This document shows positions 9,517 through 21,500 of a DNA stretch of 64,000 nt, piece after piece (the first letter of the stretch is position 1; each line of letters begins with the position of its first letter). Origin of the DNA: Apiotrichum sp. Y4204. Lineage: Eukaryota; Basidiomycota; Tremellomycetes; Trichosporonales; Trichosporonaceae. A program made the translations under genes and the position numbers. The DNA lies in NCBI GenBank assembly GCA_025531455.1, contig JAMYHL010000008.1:682001-746000 (forward strand). The letters run 5' to 3'. Below the pieces are notes generated by a model that searched no databases, had not been told where the DNA came from, and was given only the letters and a program-made list of their open reading frames with translations.

Positions 9517-11371
9517 ATGTCCGAGTCCCAGGACATCAAGCAGTCCCGCCCCGAGGACGACCTCGCCGCCCCCACCCCCCAAAACACCCCACTCACCACC
9601 GGTGTCCTCACCAACCGTCCCGCCGGTCTTGGCAAGCCCCATGTCGAGGATGTTGCCGAGGACGACGAGGAGGACGGCGACGACGTGACCGACGCCAACC
9701 CCGCTAGCCTGCTCGCCTCTGTAAGTCTTGTTTCGATTAGTGGATGAGCTTGCGCGGCGTGTGCCATTTGCCGTGTCAATCGCATCCGCTCCGGGTTCCA
9801 CCTGTTGCTCAGATCCGTCCCTCGAGTCAACACCAAAATCAGTGTTCGGCACAGGCCCCAACCGCAGTCAATGCCTTCACCATCCATGCCATCCACGCGT
9901 TAGCAGCAACCCCACCGTGCTGCAACAATGGCCCAGGCGCGCACACACTGTCACGCTATTGCGGCGACAGTGCGTTAAAAATACGTGCATGGCGGACGGA
10001 ATGGTTGAGCTGTACAAACACTACACGTGGAACGGGACCGAACTGAAAGGAAACAACGTTGCTGACAGTATCTTCTCCGATTCCGCATCAATCCTTCCGC
10101 CATTGCATCCATTCTCAACCTGCGTGCGATTCACTGAACCCGTTATCTGTCGAAAATTGCACTCGACGCCTTTGCTACGTCGTTCCTCTGCTCTCCTGTG
10201 TTGCGTCACCTTTTCGACAATAGAACCCCGCGCTTCTGGCCCTTGCCCAGGCCAAGCTGGGTTCGCTCGTTGGCCGTCCCTCGGGCTACATTCAGTCGCT
10301 CCCCCCGGCTGTCCGCAGGCGTATCGAGGGCCTGAAGGGTATCCAGGTTGAGCACTCGAAGATCGAGTCCGAGTTCCAGCTCGCCATCCTTGAGGTTGAG
10401 AAGAAGGTACGTCTATTGTCGTGTCCTTTACTAACATCCACAGTTCCAGTCCAAGTACGCTCCCCTCTACGACCGCCGTCTCCAGATCATCACCGGCAAG
10501 GCCGAGCCGACCGAGGAGGAGGTCACCGCAGGTCAGAACGTCGACTCTGATGACGAGGACGATGAGGAGCCCGCGGAGGCCAGCATCTCCGAGGTCAAGG
10601 AGGACGATGAGAAGATGGACGGTATTCCCGAGTTCTGGCTCACCGCCATGAAGAACTCTAACCCGCTTTCCGAGACCATCACCGACGAGGACGAGGCAGC
10701 GCTCAAGCACCTCACCGACATCAGGCTGTCGTACCTCGAGGGCCAGGCCGGCTTCTGCCTACACTTCACCTTCACCCCGAATGAGTTCTTTGAGAACACC
10801 GAGCTCAAGAAGACCTACTATTACCAGGTTAGTAGCTGATCTCCTCATTATCGATTCCAAGCTAACCCCGCAGGACCAGGTCGGCTACGGCGGTGACTTT
10901 GTCTACGACAAGGCCGAGGGTGATGAGATCAAGTGGAAGGAGGACAAGGACCTCACCAAGAAGATCGAGATCAAGAAGCAGCGTAACAAGACCTCGGGCA
11001 GGACGCGTGTCGTCAAGAAGCTTGTCCCCACCGACTCGTTCTTCAACTACTTCAGCCCTCCCCAGCCCCCGACCCGTGAGGAGCTCGAGGGTGGCGATGT
11101 CGACGAGGAGGAGCTTGAGGAGCTCGACTCGCGTCTCGAGATGGACTACCAGCTCGGCGAGGACTTCAAGGAGAAGATCATCCCCCGTGCGGTCGACTAC
11201 TTCACCGGCAAGGCCCTTCGTTATGAGGAGGACTACGACGAGGACTACGAGGATGATGAGGATTTCGATGACGAGGACGACGAGGTGAGTCAGACCACCG
11301 TGTAACACTGCTAACGAAAGTAGGACGTCGACGTCGCCCCTGCGGAGGGCCAGGACTGCAAGCAGCAGTAA
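9517..11371 (+). CDS. NAP1: Nucleosome assembly protein 1 (histone chaperone)
   Basis: Five exons: 9517-9720, 10224-10406, 10444-10827, 10874-11284, 11324-11371, giving 409 residues. NAP1 binds H2A-H2B, shuttles them and assembles nucleosomes. The conserved core is readable: LPPAVRRRIEGLKGIQ, the long dimerisation helix with EKKFQSKYAPLYDRR, then GIPEFWLTAMKN, LHFTFTPNEFF and PTDSFFNYFSPP. The C-terminus is the expected acidic tail of DE runs. It ends in DCKQQ, a CaaX-like box identical in its last four residues to that of animal NAP1L1. The first intron is 503 nt, ten times the usual length here; the others are 37, 46 and 39 nt. The acceptor at 10223 was chosen because it gives NPALLALAQAKLGSLVGR in phase. 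The start is the first ATG after the CT-rich leader. Confidence 0.96.
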
Positions 11372-12161
11372 TCAATCTGTTGTATTCGCCGTCTTGTCTT
11401 CCGTGTCCTGTCTGCTCGCCCCGCGCGGCGCCGAACCGAGTGTCCACCATAGCTGGGGCTAGCGTTTGCTACCCACATACCTCATCACGTTTCCCCCTCG
11501 ATGCGCAGTGTCCACACTACGCACGTCGTCCTAATCTTGCCTCAACGACAGCGAGGACTGTTACTCCAATGCAATTTGATCATGGTCACGCAGCAGGCGT
11601 GACGGACTGTGGAAGTGGGCCCAGACTTGCGTTGCCCGAGGAAGACCCGGTCCGAGAGGTTGTGGGGGCACACGGGGCTGTGGGGAAGGGAGAGAACTTC
11701 TGTACCTCCACCAAACTGACGCACTGACCGCGCCGGAGATGAACGATGAGCTCTCAAGACCAGAGGTTTCGAATGCCCCGACCCTCGTAGACCTGAGACA
11801 GGATGCTTGGGGCCGAGTGCGGGGCGAGTGTGGGACTCTACCTGCAACACGAGCTCAGACCACCATCTGGCCGGTACCAGAGTTGTGGGATTCAGGACCA
11901 GGACTCGTTTGTTTGGGGCCCAGCCTCCGCGTCCCTGAGCCACTAGTGTGGGCACCAGCTTCTCCGCCCCAACATCAGATGCAAACGGTCGTCCACGAAG
12001 ATGTCCCTCTGCATGGTATCAAGCTACGACTACAGCTCTGGATCGCATCGTCTTCCAGACTGATATACTGCGGCACGCGTTCGTGCAGTACAACACCAAT
12101 CCGATTCTGACTACAACGTATCGACACTTCATCAAGAAGACTTGTTCCAATAGAATGAGAA
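11372..12161. other. Convergent 3' intergenic region
   Basis: Lies between the NAP1 stop and the regulator's stop. Short open frames occur here on both strands, but none shows a recognisable domain or splice-consistent structure. I see nothing else. Confidence 0.5.
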
Positions 12162-15100
12162 TCAGCTGTTGTCGGGCCAGTCCGCGGGGCCAATGCTTTC
12201 GAGGAGACCGGCCCATGCGCCCATGTCGTGCACGGGCGGGAATGTGTCCGCGCTAGGGTCCATCGGGCTCGGTAGCGTGAAGAGCCGCTCTTCGTCGTAC
12301 TGCGGGGCCGGAGCGAGCGTTGCGAGCGCGCCGGCCGGGCTGATGAACGACGACGCGTACGGAGGCACGCTGTACATTGCGGCGGCCGTTGCGGCGGCGG
12401 CTGCCAGAGGGAATAGCGGTGCAGAGTGGGGTCCTGCATAACCGTAGCCTTGTAATGGCAGAGCCGATTTCGTGTCCAGATGCGGGTTTGCGCTCCCGTC
12501 GACGGCCATGTTGCCAGTCGAGTTTGTCGGTGGATTGTTGGCATAGGCATTGACCTGTGGGGTTGAGGGGAACCCAATGCGGGCAACTGTCGGGCCAGAT
12601 GGGGCCGCGGGCGAGAGCACGGCCGGCGTCGATGGCGGATACGTTGTGTCAGGGAGTGGCGACTGCGCCGTCGTTGGCGACGCGAGACTTGAAGAGCGCC
12701 GCTTAGTGGGAGTAGGTGCCCGAGTCGGAGCCTTGCTAGCACGGAGGCTCCGTTGAGCTGCTTGAGCGTCGACCTCGTCGGCCTGTGCGAGCATTAAGTC
12801 TAGGACGGCGAGCTCGTTCTCAAGCGTCCGATCACGCCGCAGAGTGTTTTTCTCGACAGTGATGTACTCGATAAGAAGGGCGCGAATCGCCTCGTAATTG
12901 AACTGCGTCTCACGCTGTGCGCGAGCGAGCAACAGTCCCAGGACACACGCTGGTGAAAAGCCTGATGCCACCTGGCAAGTCAGTCCGGGCATTCACATCA
13001 CGAGCCGCCATATTCTAAACACCATACTCACAGTGAGCCACTTAAAACGGTCGAAGGGGTCCTGATCGGTCTCGAGCAGACTGAGGCGGTGCCGCAGCTC
13101 GACTCCAGCCGAAGTGACGCAGCACATGCGGCTTTCCGCATAGTCCGCGCGCCCTGAAGGGAGAAGGTATGGGCGATGGAGAGAAATCCTCGCCTGGTGG
13201 AACTTTGAGATGAGGGTGCGGCGCTGGAGCCGGATCCACGGCTGTGCGTCGTCCTGACTTGTGTCTGGATCCTCGAGGCGGAACATGGGTGGCAGCGACT
13301 CCTGCCATTTTACCATGAGGCCCTCACACCGCATCACGTCTGCATGGATGCGGGGCCGGAGACCAAAGCACGACGCGAGAATCTGCCCAATGATCTGGGC
13401 CAGTTTGTAGTGCAGAATCAAGAACGTCGAGCGCGTCGTCGTGCTTAGTGGCCAATCGCGACGCGGGAGAAGCTCGAGCTCGCTATCGTGCATGTTTGCC
13501 GGCTGCTGTGTCGTAAACGAGCTGTCTTGGATGATGAGCGGGCGACCAAGGAAATACGAGATAGATCTGGGTTTAGCACTACACAGGCTGCGTCCTCACC
13601 TCTCAAGAATGTACATTTCTGTCAGTGTTAGCTCCAAGCGTTATCAGTCAGCTCACGAGCCCAAAGCCTCCGCCACAGCTCTGCAGTCTTGGGTGTCAGA
13701 TGCCACGTCTCACCGTCCACATGGAATCTGCGAGTCAGATTTGTGCAAGGCAACACTCTCACCCTTGCGCCTGCGCAGCGCGGACGCCGCTCCCGACCAT
13801 GTGCCATGCCTCAGGCATGCGACGCATCGCGACGAGATACAACGAAAGCTGTTGTTAGCTAAAACGTGACCTAGTCATCCAGCTAACAAGAGTATATGCC
13901 GCAACCGTGTCCATGCTTTCTCCGTAGAAGCTTGGCGCTTCGCTGAGCGCACGACGCGCAGCCACGAAGCACTTGTCGCTGATGACTTGCCTCTCAGGAA
14001 GGGAGAGATCATCGCTATCGTCCAGCAGCGAGCCGAACGCGAGCACCGTGTGGAAGAGGGCAAACCAGCGCAGGTCAATGCGTGTCAGATCCTCGAACTC
14101 GCTGTGAGTGACCCAGAACTCGTCGTAGCGGGTGTGAAAATTGGGTGCACATATAATATCGACCCAGCTGCATGTCAGTGCAGGTTCTAGTAAGTTCAGA
14201 CTTAAGGTACTCACGAATTGTACTTGTCAAAGAAGGCTTCAACAAAGCGGCCGCAGAGGGAACGCTTCGGCAGCGCACTGTCCAGCTGACGGATGTGGTA
14301 CAGTAGGTCCTCTTCCCCTGAGGATGAACGGTACTGAGAGTCGGAGACGTCGACCGAAGACTTGCAGCCGTGCATCACCTGTGCCGCTGCAGGTTAGACC
14401 GATAGGAGTGCCAACCTACCAAGACGAGGACCAAAATGGGACGTGCCGTAAAACTGAAACTGATCTACCGGTCAGTCCTTGCAACAGAGCCACTTACGAC
14501 CATGCTGCTCAGCGCCTTCCTTCGCTAGACTTCCGATTCCCGGTGCTCCGCCTTCTTGAATAAGGTGGTCCAGCCGGGGAACGGACGCGCGACGGCCGAC
14601 TTGAGATTGTGTCGCTGGAGTCTTGCGTCCGTTGGCAGCGCGAGAAGGTGACTCCCGGCGGTCTCGGTTGTCTCGCTGATTGCAGTTATCACGGAGGTTT
14701 CGGACATCCCGGGCCGCCTGTTCCCGGGGATGGTCACCGATATCCTGCATCCTTTCTGGACTGACTGTGTACGGTCCCGACCGCCACTGCCTTCCCTGTG
14801 GACTCAGTCCGTTGAAGGATATCCACTGAACTGATGCCGGTGGTGGAGTCACGACGCCGTGCCGTTCGGCGGAGACGGGGATGGAGCGATGGATGGAGCG
14901 TGACGATGAAAGAGACATTGAGAGGGAAGGCAGGGGCGTATGTGGCGTATGAGGGAATGCAGTGGTCGCGGGCGACACCGATGCCATATCTGGATGGGTC
15001 AGTACAAACGAGACTATGTGGGAAAGTAACGCGCCTTGCCAATCCCCAGACGGGTTGGAGCTGAGCGAGCTGGTGCCACTCGAGTCGAACGATCCGGTGA

Positions 15101-16120
15101 AGCGGTGGGACCGCTCCGAGGGTATACTCAGTGGCGAGTCCTGCCCCGAGTGGTCCCGCATGGCGGTCATCGACATGGTATGGAACGAGTGGCCGATCTC
15201 GTCGCGCCGCTCGCGCTTGGGTGACATGGGCATGTCGCCCCCTTCAGCAGCTGATTTGCGCTTGCTGGCCATCATTGGGGTCTGCGGCGTCTGCGGAGAG
15301 AGCGGCTTCGCATCCGGGTAGATGCAGCCGTCCACAAGGTTGCGCTTCGCGCAGTGATGGCACGGTTGAAGACGGTCACACTGTGAGAGGTTAGTGGATG
15401 GGCAGGATGGGATCGATTGGAGAAGCAAGGAGGATGTGTCGCCGGCGGGATGGGTCAGAATGCCCCAGGATGTGATATTGTGGTGGGATCGGCACACAAG
15501 CGACCACGCTCCACGACACGACCAGTACCTGCCTTTTGCTTGCGCCTGTTGCACTCCAAACAGGCCGTGGCTTGCCGACCACGACGCCGAGCCTCGACGG
15601 GGAAGCCGGCCGAGGGAGTCATGAGCCGGTCAACAAACTCGAGGGCGGCAGGCGGTGGCGGGATGGTGAGCGGAGGCGGCAGTGGGTGATGAGGATGAGC
15701 ATGAAAGCGCTGATGGGGTGCCAGAGGAATACGGTGTGGTGTTTTGGGACCTGGTGTGAGGGTTGGGTGTTCTGCGGTCCCCACTCGAGCAACATTCGTC
15801 TCAGACGCGCTGTTTGGAGAGCCAAGAGATTTCGACATCTGCATCTGCATGACTTCATGCGGAGGTTGGCTTGGGTGAGCGACAGAAGGCGGTGGTCCTG
15901 CCACCGCCATCGCCGACATCTGTGCAGAGTGAGGAGTGGTGATTGAAGGGGAAGATGGAGCCTGAGCAGCGGGAAGACGGCTTGAAGGTGCAGCGTGGGT
16001 GGTTGCGCCCCTGTTGTCCATGCCCATCGGGTCGGCGTGTGCGTGCGCATGCGCAACGTGCGCCGCGTCTGGATCCTGGATATCCTGGGGCTCGGGGAGC
16101 TTGGATCTGACACCGGACAT
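12162..16120 (-). CDS. Zn2Cys6 fungal-specific transcription factor with Fungal_trans domain
   Basis: Ten exons: 16120-15533, 15380-14498, 14464-14420, 14386-14215, 14167-13888, 13848-13763, 13727-13657, 13618-13600, 13566-13032, 12971-12162, giving 1,162 residues in one consistent phase. The zinc cluster has Cys at 187, 190, 197, 203, 206 and 215 (CLECNRRKQK, then CDRLQPCHHC). This is exactly the C-x2-C-x6-C-x5-C-x2-C-x8-C spacing, preceded by RRRGRQ. It forms only if intron 1 uses a GC donor (15532-15381). The middle-homology region (about 490-890) has FYGTSHFGPR, HTRYDEFW, MPEAWHMVGSGVRAAQAQG and YFLGRPLIIQD, typical of Fungal_trans. N- and C-terminal arms are Pro/Ser/Ala-rich and disordered. 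Introns 2 and 3 are about 33 nt and exon 8 is 19 nt. DNA target and inducer are unknown. An upstream ATG at 16192 is possible but less likely. Confidence 0.88.
15381..15532 (-). other. GC-AG intron inside the zinc cluster
   Basis: The 152-nt intron separates RRKQK from CDRLQPC. The canonical GTACTG donor lies four bases downstream but would put the next exon into a frame that hits a stop at once. Only the GC dinucleotide directly after the AAG codon reconstitutes the six-cysteine motif. The acceptor is CTCTCACAG with a CTAAC branch site upstream. Confidence 0.75.
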
Positions 16121-17583
16121 GACAATGTGGGGGAGAGGGGAAGACGTGTTTGACGGGCAAAACAACTTCGGTGTAAAGAGTTGGCCGCACACGTTCGGCG
16201 CCGAGACCGCTCTTTATGACAGTGGCAAAATGGAGAATGGAATGGACGTGAAGACGCGATGTCGAGCAGACAGATGGGACATGGAATCTGCCAGCATTGA
16301 GTGCTATCGAGTTCTCTCGACGTCGAGGGGTTCTTGTGATCTTGTTAGTGCTGTCACCCAGTCGCGTGTGGTTCGCTTGTGGCCTTGTGGCATGAGCCCC
16401 GTGGCCCGTAAATTGTGGTGTCCAGACGCGAGAGGAAGCGGGAAGGGCTGCACAACACACAACCCGTGTGTGCGATGTGGAGTGGAGCGAGGATCGGAAG
16501 CAGTCTTCCTTCGTCGTCTGCGCAACTGTATCATCCTCGTCTAAAGATGCTTTAAAGACAGCGGCGCAAGGGGAGCCAAGGGATTGATCTGCTGTGATGG
16601 GAGCACACTTTGCACCATGCCTCGCGCCCGCCGCGCGCCGAGTCGCCCTGGTTGCTCCATTGTTTGTGTGGAAGGAGGATACACGGAACGCGGTGACCTT
16701 GAGAGGGCAGACAGTGACCCTTACAAATGTCCTTCATCGTTACATGATTGCGGATTGACCGCAAGGCGTCGCACACACGCCGATGGGTGGCCAATTGGAG
16801 GTGGGACAGACGCGCAACTGTTTTGGGCCGTGGATCGTAGACCTGGGGCACCTTATCGCTGTCTTGAGAATAGACGTACATCCTACCAGGCCGCCAACAA
16901 GCGCTTCAAAGGCGAAAAGGAACATCAGTCGTTCGATGGATCGATGACGGTCACGGGTCAGTGCGGCTTGCTGACGACGTCTCCATGCCATCTCTGCCAC
17001 CAATGGCGACATGCACGTTATGAACAGGTGAAACGCAAAGGACAGGATACCGGCCTCTCCAGAGCTCCAGCATTACCATCTCGACATGCTTAAAGTGAGT
17101 GAGTTGTTTGCGTGTGTTCTGCGAGTGTTCAGCGATCAGCGAATGGGTAAGGACACAAGATAATCTTCGTTGGAGGGAGTGAGGCATAGACGATAGGGGA
17201 TTTCCGCGGCGGAGACCGACGCGGTGGTGGAGGTGTTGACGTTGCCTTGGTGACCACATTCCATTCTGCACCCACACTTTTTGACCTTTCTCAGAACACA
17301 ACCAGCGAGCCAGCGATCTGCTCCGAGCTGAATTGCTTGCTGTTGACATTTCCGGAGAATGGCTGAGGTCACCGGCAACGTCTCTCGCAGTCCCTTTACC
17401 TTAACAACTAGTTTCCCAGCAGGGAGCTTTAGTCGGCAAGTATCACGCTGATGGCTTGAAAGGGGCAATTGCTCAAAGCGTCGGGGCGGACCTCGTCGCT
17501 ATCTTCCTCCACGACAAGACGCATACCATTGATTGCCACCACTGATGGTCTCAACGTTGGGACTTGCTTTGACCTCGAGCAAC
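16121..17583. other. Upstream region of the Zn2Cys6 gene
   Basis: Divergent region of about 1.46 kb. Short overlapping open frames occur but none has recognisable sequence. It probably holds the promoter and leader of the regulator. Nothing else is supported. Confidence 0.4.
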
Positions 17584-17865
17584 ATGTCTAACAGATCAGA
17601 ACCAACATCCGCTCCTCACCTTAGCTCCGACCACCGACAAGAGCTCATCGTCTTGGCAATCATGACCCTCTGCGTCTATTGCTTGATACTCGCCTTTGTT
17701 GTGGTCCACTTTGGCCTGATTCCAATGCTTGCCGCTCGAAAACGTTTTCGGCGGGAAGAGAAGGATGATGAGGAGCTGCAGATGGAGATACGCGCTGACA
17801 AGACGTGTGAGTCGCAACTCGGAGACACAACCATACTTGTCGCCCGACTCTCTGACATATCCTAG
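17584..17865 (+). CDS. Possible small single-pass membrane protein
   Basis: From the ATG at 17584 (an alternative ATG lies at 17545) the frame encodes a short polar N-terminus (MSNRSEPTSAPHLSSDHRQE). A strong hydrophobic segment follows, from ELIVLAIMTLCVYC through ILAFVVVHFGLIPM, then a basic stop-transfer-like cluster (AARKRFRREEK) and an acidic tail. That order suggests one membrane span with a cytosolic C-terminus. The 3' end is uncertain. Read straight through, the frame stops at 17865. A GTGAGT donor at about 17809 and a CTGACATATCCTAG acceptor at about 17864 would either end the protein immediately or, with a donor two bases earlier, extend it to about 18109 (RVDMSYSPGIPHPLG). I do not recognise a family. 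Confidence 0.35.
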   Translation: MSNRSEPTSAPHLSSDHRQELIVLAIMTLCVYCLILAFVVVHFGLIPMLAARKRFRREEKDDEELQMEIRADKTCESQLGDTTILVARLSDIS

Positions 17866-20800
17866 AACGCGCGTGGACATGTCCTACTCGCCAGGAATCC
17901 CACATCCCCTGGGGCTTACCATGCCTGGACTTTCTGTGCAATGTACAGCGATACCGTTGTACCATGGGAATCGGGCGCTTCATACCCAAGATCGCTCAGG
18001 CCCGACCCTCAGCTCTCCAGGGATGGCGGGTGGACGCGGCCCGCCAGCCCACGCGTGTCAGGTGTGTGTTGTACGTTGTACTGTATCGCCGAGATATCCG
18101 CACATCTGAGGTCCTGATGCAGATACCCGGACGGGGTGCGCGTCATGGTTGCGGGTGGCTCAGGCGTATGGTTTTCACGATGATCCATTCTATCACTCAT
18201 TTGGAATGGCTATGGCCCACCTATCACTTACTGTACATGCACTGGGAACGCTCACAGTGTCAAAGTAGAGATGTCAGTGCTTTATTAGATTATCACAGCA
18301 ATTTCGGAGATCACGACATCGACTCAAGGCGACGATCCTATGGTCCAGTAACCAGAAGCAGTCACGTCATGCAGTCGCGCATTGGGCACCGTGTTCTGCC
18401 CCGCGCCGGCCTCAAGTTGCAGAACATGTTGACGATCCAATGGGCGCCGGCGCGCCTGCCATTCCCGATATCATTTGCACTTGAGTGGTAGAACCTTCCG
18501 AACGGCAGAATAGGTGACCCGGAACTTTCGCCCTTGCAGTTGTCGGAGCGTCGGCGCTCGTGCATATTCTGCACCAGGCATAAACGTCAATGAGCAGTTT
18601 ATGGTCGTATAGCCACTCACTACGGGCACACTCACGCGCACACTGACGCGCACACGCTGCACGGTCTGTGCAATTATGCAACCACGCCTCCGCCGCGCCA
18701 CCACCATGCTACCGAAAGTACGCCGAGCACCACAATAGCATCCCAATCCTGTCATCCGGCTCTTCGAGTTGCACCAGTAGGCCCCGTTCGCAGGGACCCG
18801 CCCGTCCCCTCTTTTGGAAAGGCACTAGGCTGGCCAGTATCGTCTCAATGTGTCCTCCTGAGTATTTCGGTACTGCCTCCACAGGAGCGATGATCGATAT
18901 GGTGGTTCACAGACGTCCGTGTTACCGTCTTGCAATCGGTGATCGGTGATCTGCGCAGCACAACGAAGGAGGCTGTAGGACACGACTGTGCGATTGATGC
19001 TTCTCAGTGATGCCTCATAACTCATCGAGCCTCCCGCCAGTGTGCCCCATCCCAGTAAGCATTGAAATATCCACCATCTTCTCCCTTTGGGGTCATTGGG
19101 GTTCTTGGAATGTGGCGTGAGTGGCGCTTGTGTGCAGCTGTGTGCATGTGTGTATGTTTGAGGGGCCTGAGGGGCATGAGGCACTGGCCTTTCCACATTT
19201 TGCCGCAGTACTGGAACGCATTTCCACTTCTCTAATCTGTTAGCTCGTAGGTCAGTGGCTCATGTCCTGTTGGCCACCCTTAGCCTCCTGGCCGCGATTA
19301 GTGTTGTATGTACATGCAGTATCCTCTTGCCCAGGCCACATGTGGAGCCTCCCTGTGCCGAGGCCAGCCACGGTCCGCAGCAAGTCGGGTATCGGCTAGC
19401 GTAGGCACAGAGAAGACGGGACAAGCAGCGAGTTACTGGTCAGTGGAACATTGTCGAGGTTTTGTTTGATTGACTGATTTTGAACACACAAACACAAGGA
19501 GAGCAGATCTACAGATCACCATGAAACAACCAGGCCCGGCAATGACTGGAGGCCTGTTTGAATACTTAGATAGCACCGCTCCTTGCCATGAAGGGGACTA
19601 CAAAGCCCGCTGAGTCTGCTGGACGCCCTGGAGGCCAGGAATACACACTTCTTGTCTCGGCTGTGGTGTTTGTGGGTCAGGAGTAAGAAGACGGGAAGAG
19701 ACCGAAGAGGCAGACAGGGCCAGGAATGGTGAGAGATCCGTGGTGGCAAACAATGGAAGGGAAAGGGGAGGCAACATTGGGTGGCGTTTATCAAGAAAAG
19801 CCAGACAGAACATGGCTGCATGGCAGTCAGTCATGAGTCACGGCAACCAGGCGCAAGAGGCTTGAGCTCGGACGGCATGAGGGACAGGCATGTACTTATG
19901 CACAGCAGGGTAGCAGAGTAGCAGAGGAAAGCCAAGAGTGAGAGGGTGACATCTCTGCTGTTCTGCAGGGAACGAAGACCAGCGAGGAGAAGTGGTGCAA
20001 GATGTCTGTACCTACCTTCCAGCTGTCGGCTCGAGTGCCGCCGCTCACCACTCTTTGTCGTTGTTCTTCTGCCGTTGCCCAAGATATAAAGCATTATCTC
20101 CATCTCTTCGCGCCGCTTATCCTTCCGGAACACACCGTTCCTTGTCGTTGCCTGGCCCGAATCTTTGTCCGCCGTGCCCCGTGCGTTGTGATCCCAACTC
20201 GGCCTTTCGACGTTTGAACCCCATCCTCCTCAACGCGTCACATATTCATCCTAGACCGGCCGAGCTTTGCTTCTCGACGACTGCCAATCTGAGTGCTGTT
20301 CCGCTCGGGGCACGTGAGGTGCTGGTACAGAACCGTCTCAGCCGGAGTGTCGAGCGTCCCATTCGCCAGCAAGACCGATACCTACTCTGGAAAGGGGGCG
20401 CGTCTCCCGCACGGTCATTGTGTCTGAACAGTGAAGATTGTTTATCCACCAGACGACTCAAGCTGGCAAATCAAACGCGGTCGCGGACTTCAGTACTGTG
20501 GCCGGTCCATAGGTCAGACCAACATCCACAACACTCGACATTGCGTGTTCAGTGCTGGCCGCCGCACGGAGCGCTATCAGCGGCGACTTTCTCGGCCATC
20601 TCGCTGTTTTACTCGTGTATTCACCCTTCTGGCAACTATTGACGGTCGTGACGCTGAGCACTGTGCCATTGGAAACACCGTCGACAATCCGTCCTTCCGT
20701 TTGCACGGCACGTCCATAGTGTCGTGGCCGCCGTGGCCCACTCAACCCGCGACACGCCGAGCTGAGCAGCGACAACAATAGTCACCATTGTTCTCTGCGC

Positions 20801-21500
20801 ACTTCACCGCCGAGCTCTTCGTCGCCACCAGCTCCTGTACTCTGCACTCGGCACACACTGTACTCTACACCAGCTTTCCACCGTCGTGCGCCGGGGCTCG
20901 TTGGTCAACCACTCTCCTTTGCTCGTTTCCTCTCTGTTCCACTCTTTGCTACTTTTCACATCCGACACTGACCATTGGCCACCTGCATCATCGAGGCCCT
21001 TGTGATTATCAAGAACAGCAAGATCAAACACAACATTCCTTCATTCCCACTCTGAAGTACATAGGCGCTGTGGCGACCTCACAGCTTCACATTCATCTGC
21101 CGTCATCGTCCGCCTCGTTTCAAGTCCATTCTGGCTTTACTCGCTTCGGAATCGGTGTTTGATTTACCCTTTGCTTCCTCGAGCTCCGCTCCGTGTTGCA
21201 CACTTGCGCCCTCCTCGCGCCCTCGACTCGCTGCAGTCGTCAGTTGTTCCGTCGTCATCATTGCTTCACGTTTGAGGCCGCAGCTTTCCGGTCACAGATT
21301 CCGCGTCAGGCGCCCTCGGGTCGCAGAGAGGGAGCACATCGGAACGTCTGCCTTCCCATCCGGGGTTGCTGTGCTCGCCACAGACTTAAAGAGTGTGGGT
21401 TGGCTCTCAATATTCTCTCTGACACTTGCATAGTTCACAAGCAAAAGCTCTCTCCACCCTATCCTCTCATCCTTATCTATCTTCGTCCGTCCCGCACAAC
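17866..21500. other. Gene-free region and probable long promoter/leader of the G-alpha gene
   Basis: About 3.6 kb without a convincing gene. The 650-bp open frame at 19992-20642 lacks any domain and is Pro/Ser/Arg-rich, consistent with non-coding GC-rich DNA. From about 20100 to 21500 the sequence is pyrimidine-rich on the + strand, as in fungal promoters and leaders. Confidence 0.45.
20085..20090 (+). promoter_or_regulatory. TATA-like box, possible distal promoter of the G-alpha gene
   Basis: TATAAA sits in the context AAGATATAAAGC just before the long CT-rich stretch. If used, it would imply a leader of roughly 1.4 kb. This is inference from position and composition only. Confidence 0.25.

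Noticed and set aside
19992..20642. 216-codon open frame on the + strand upstream of the G-alpha gene
   Set aside because: Begins close to a TATA-like element and has leader-like pyrimidine composition; no recognisable sequence.
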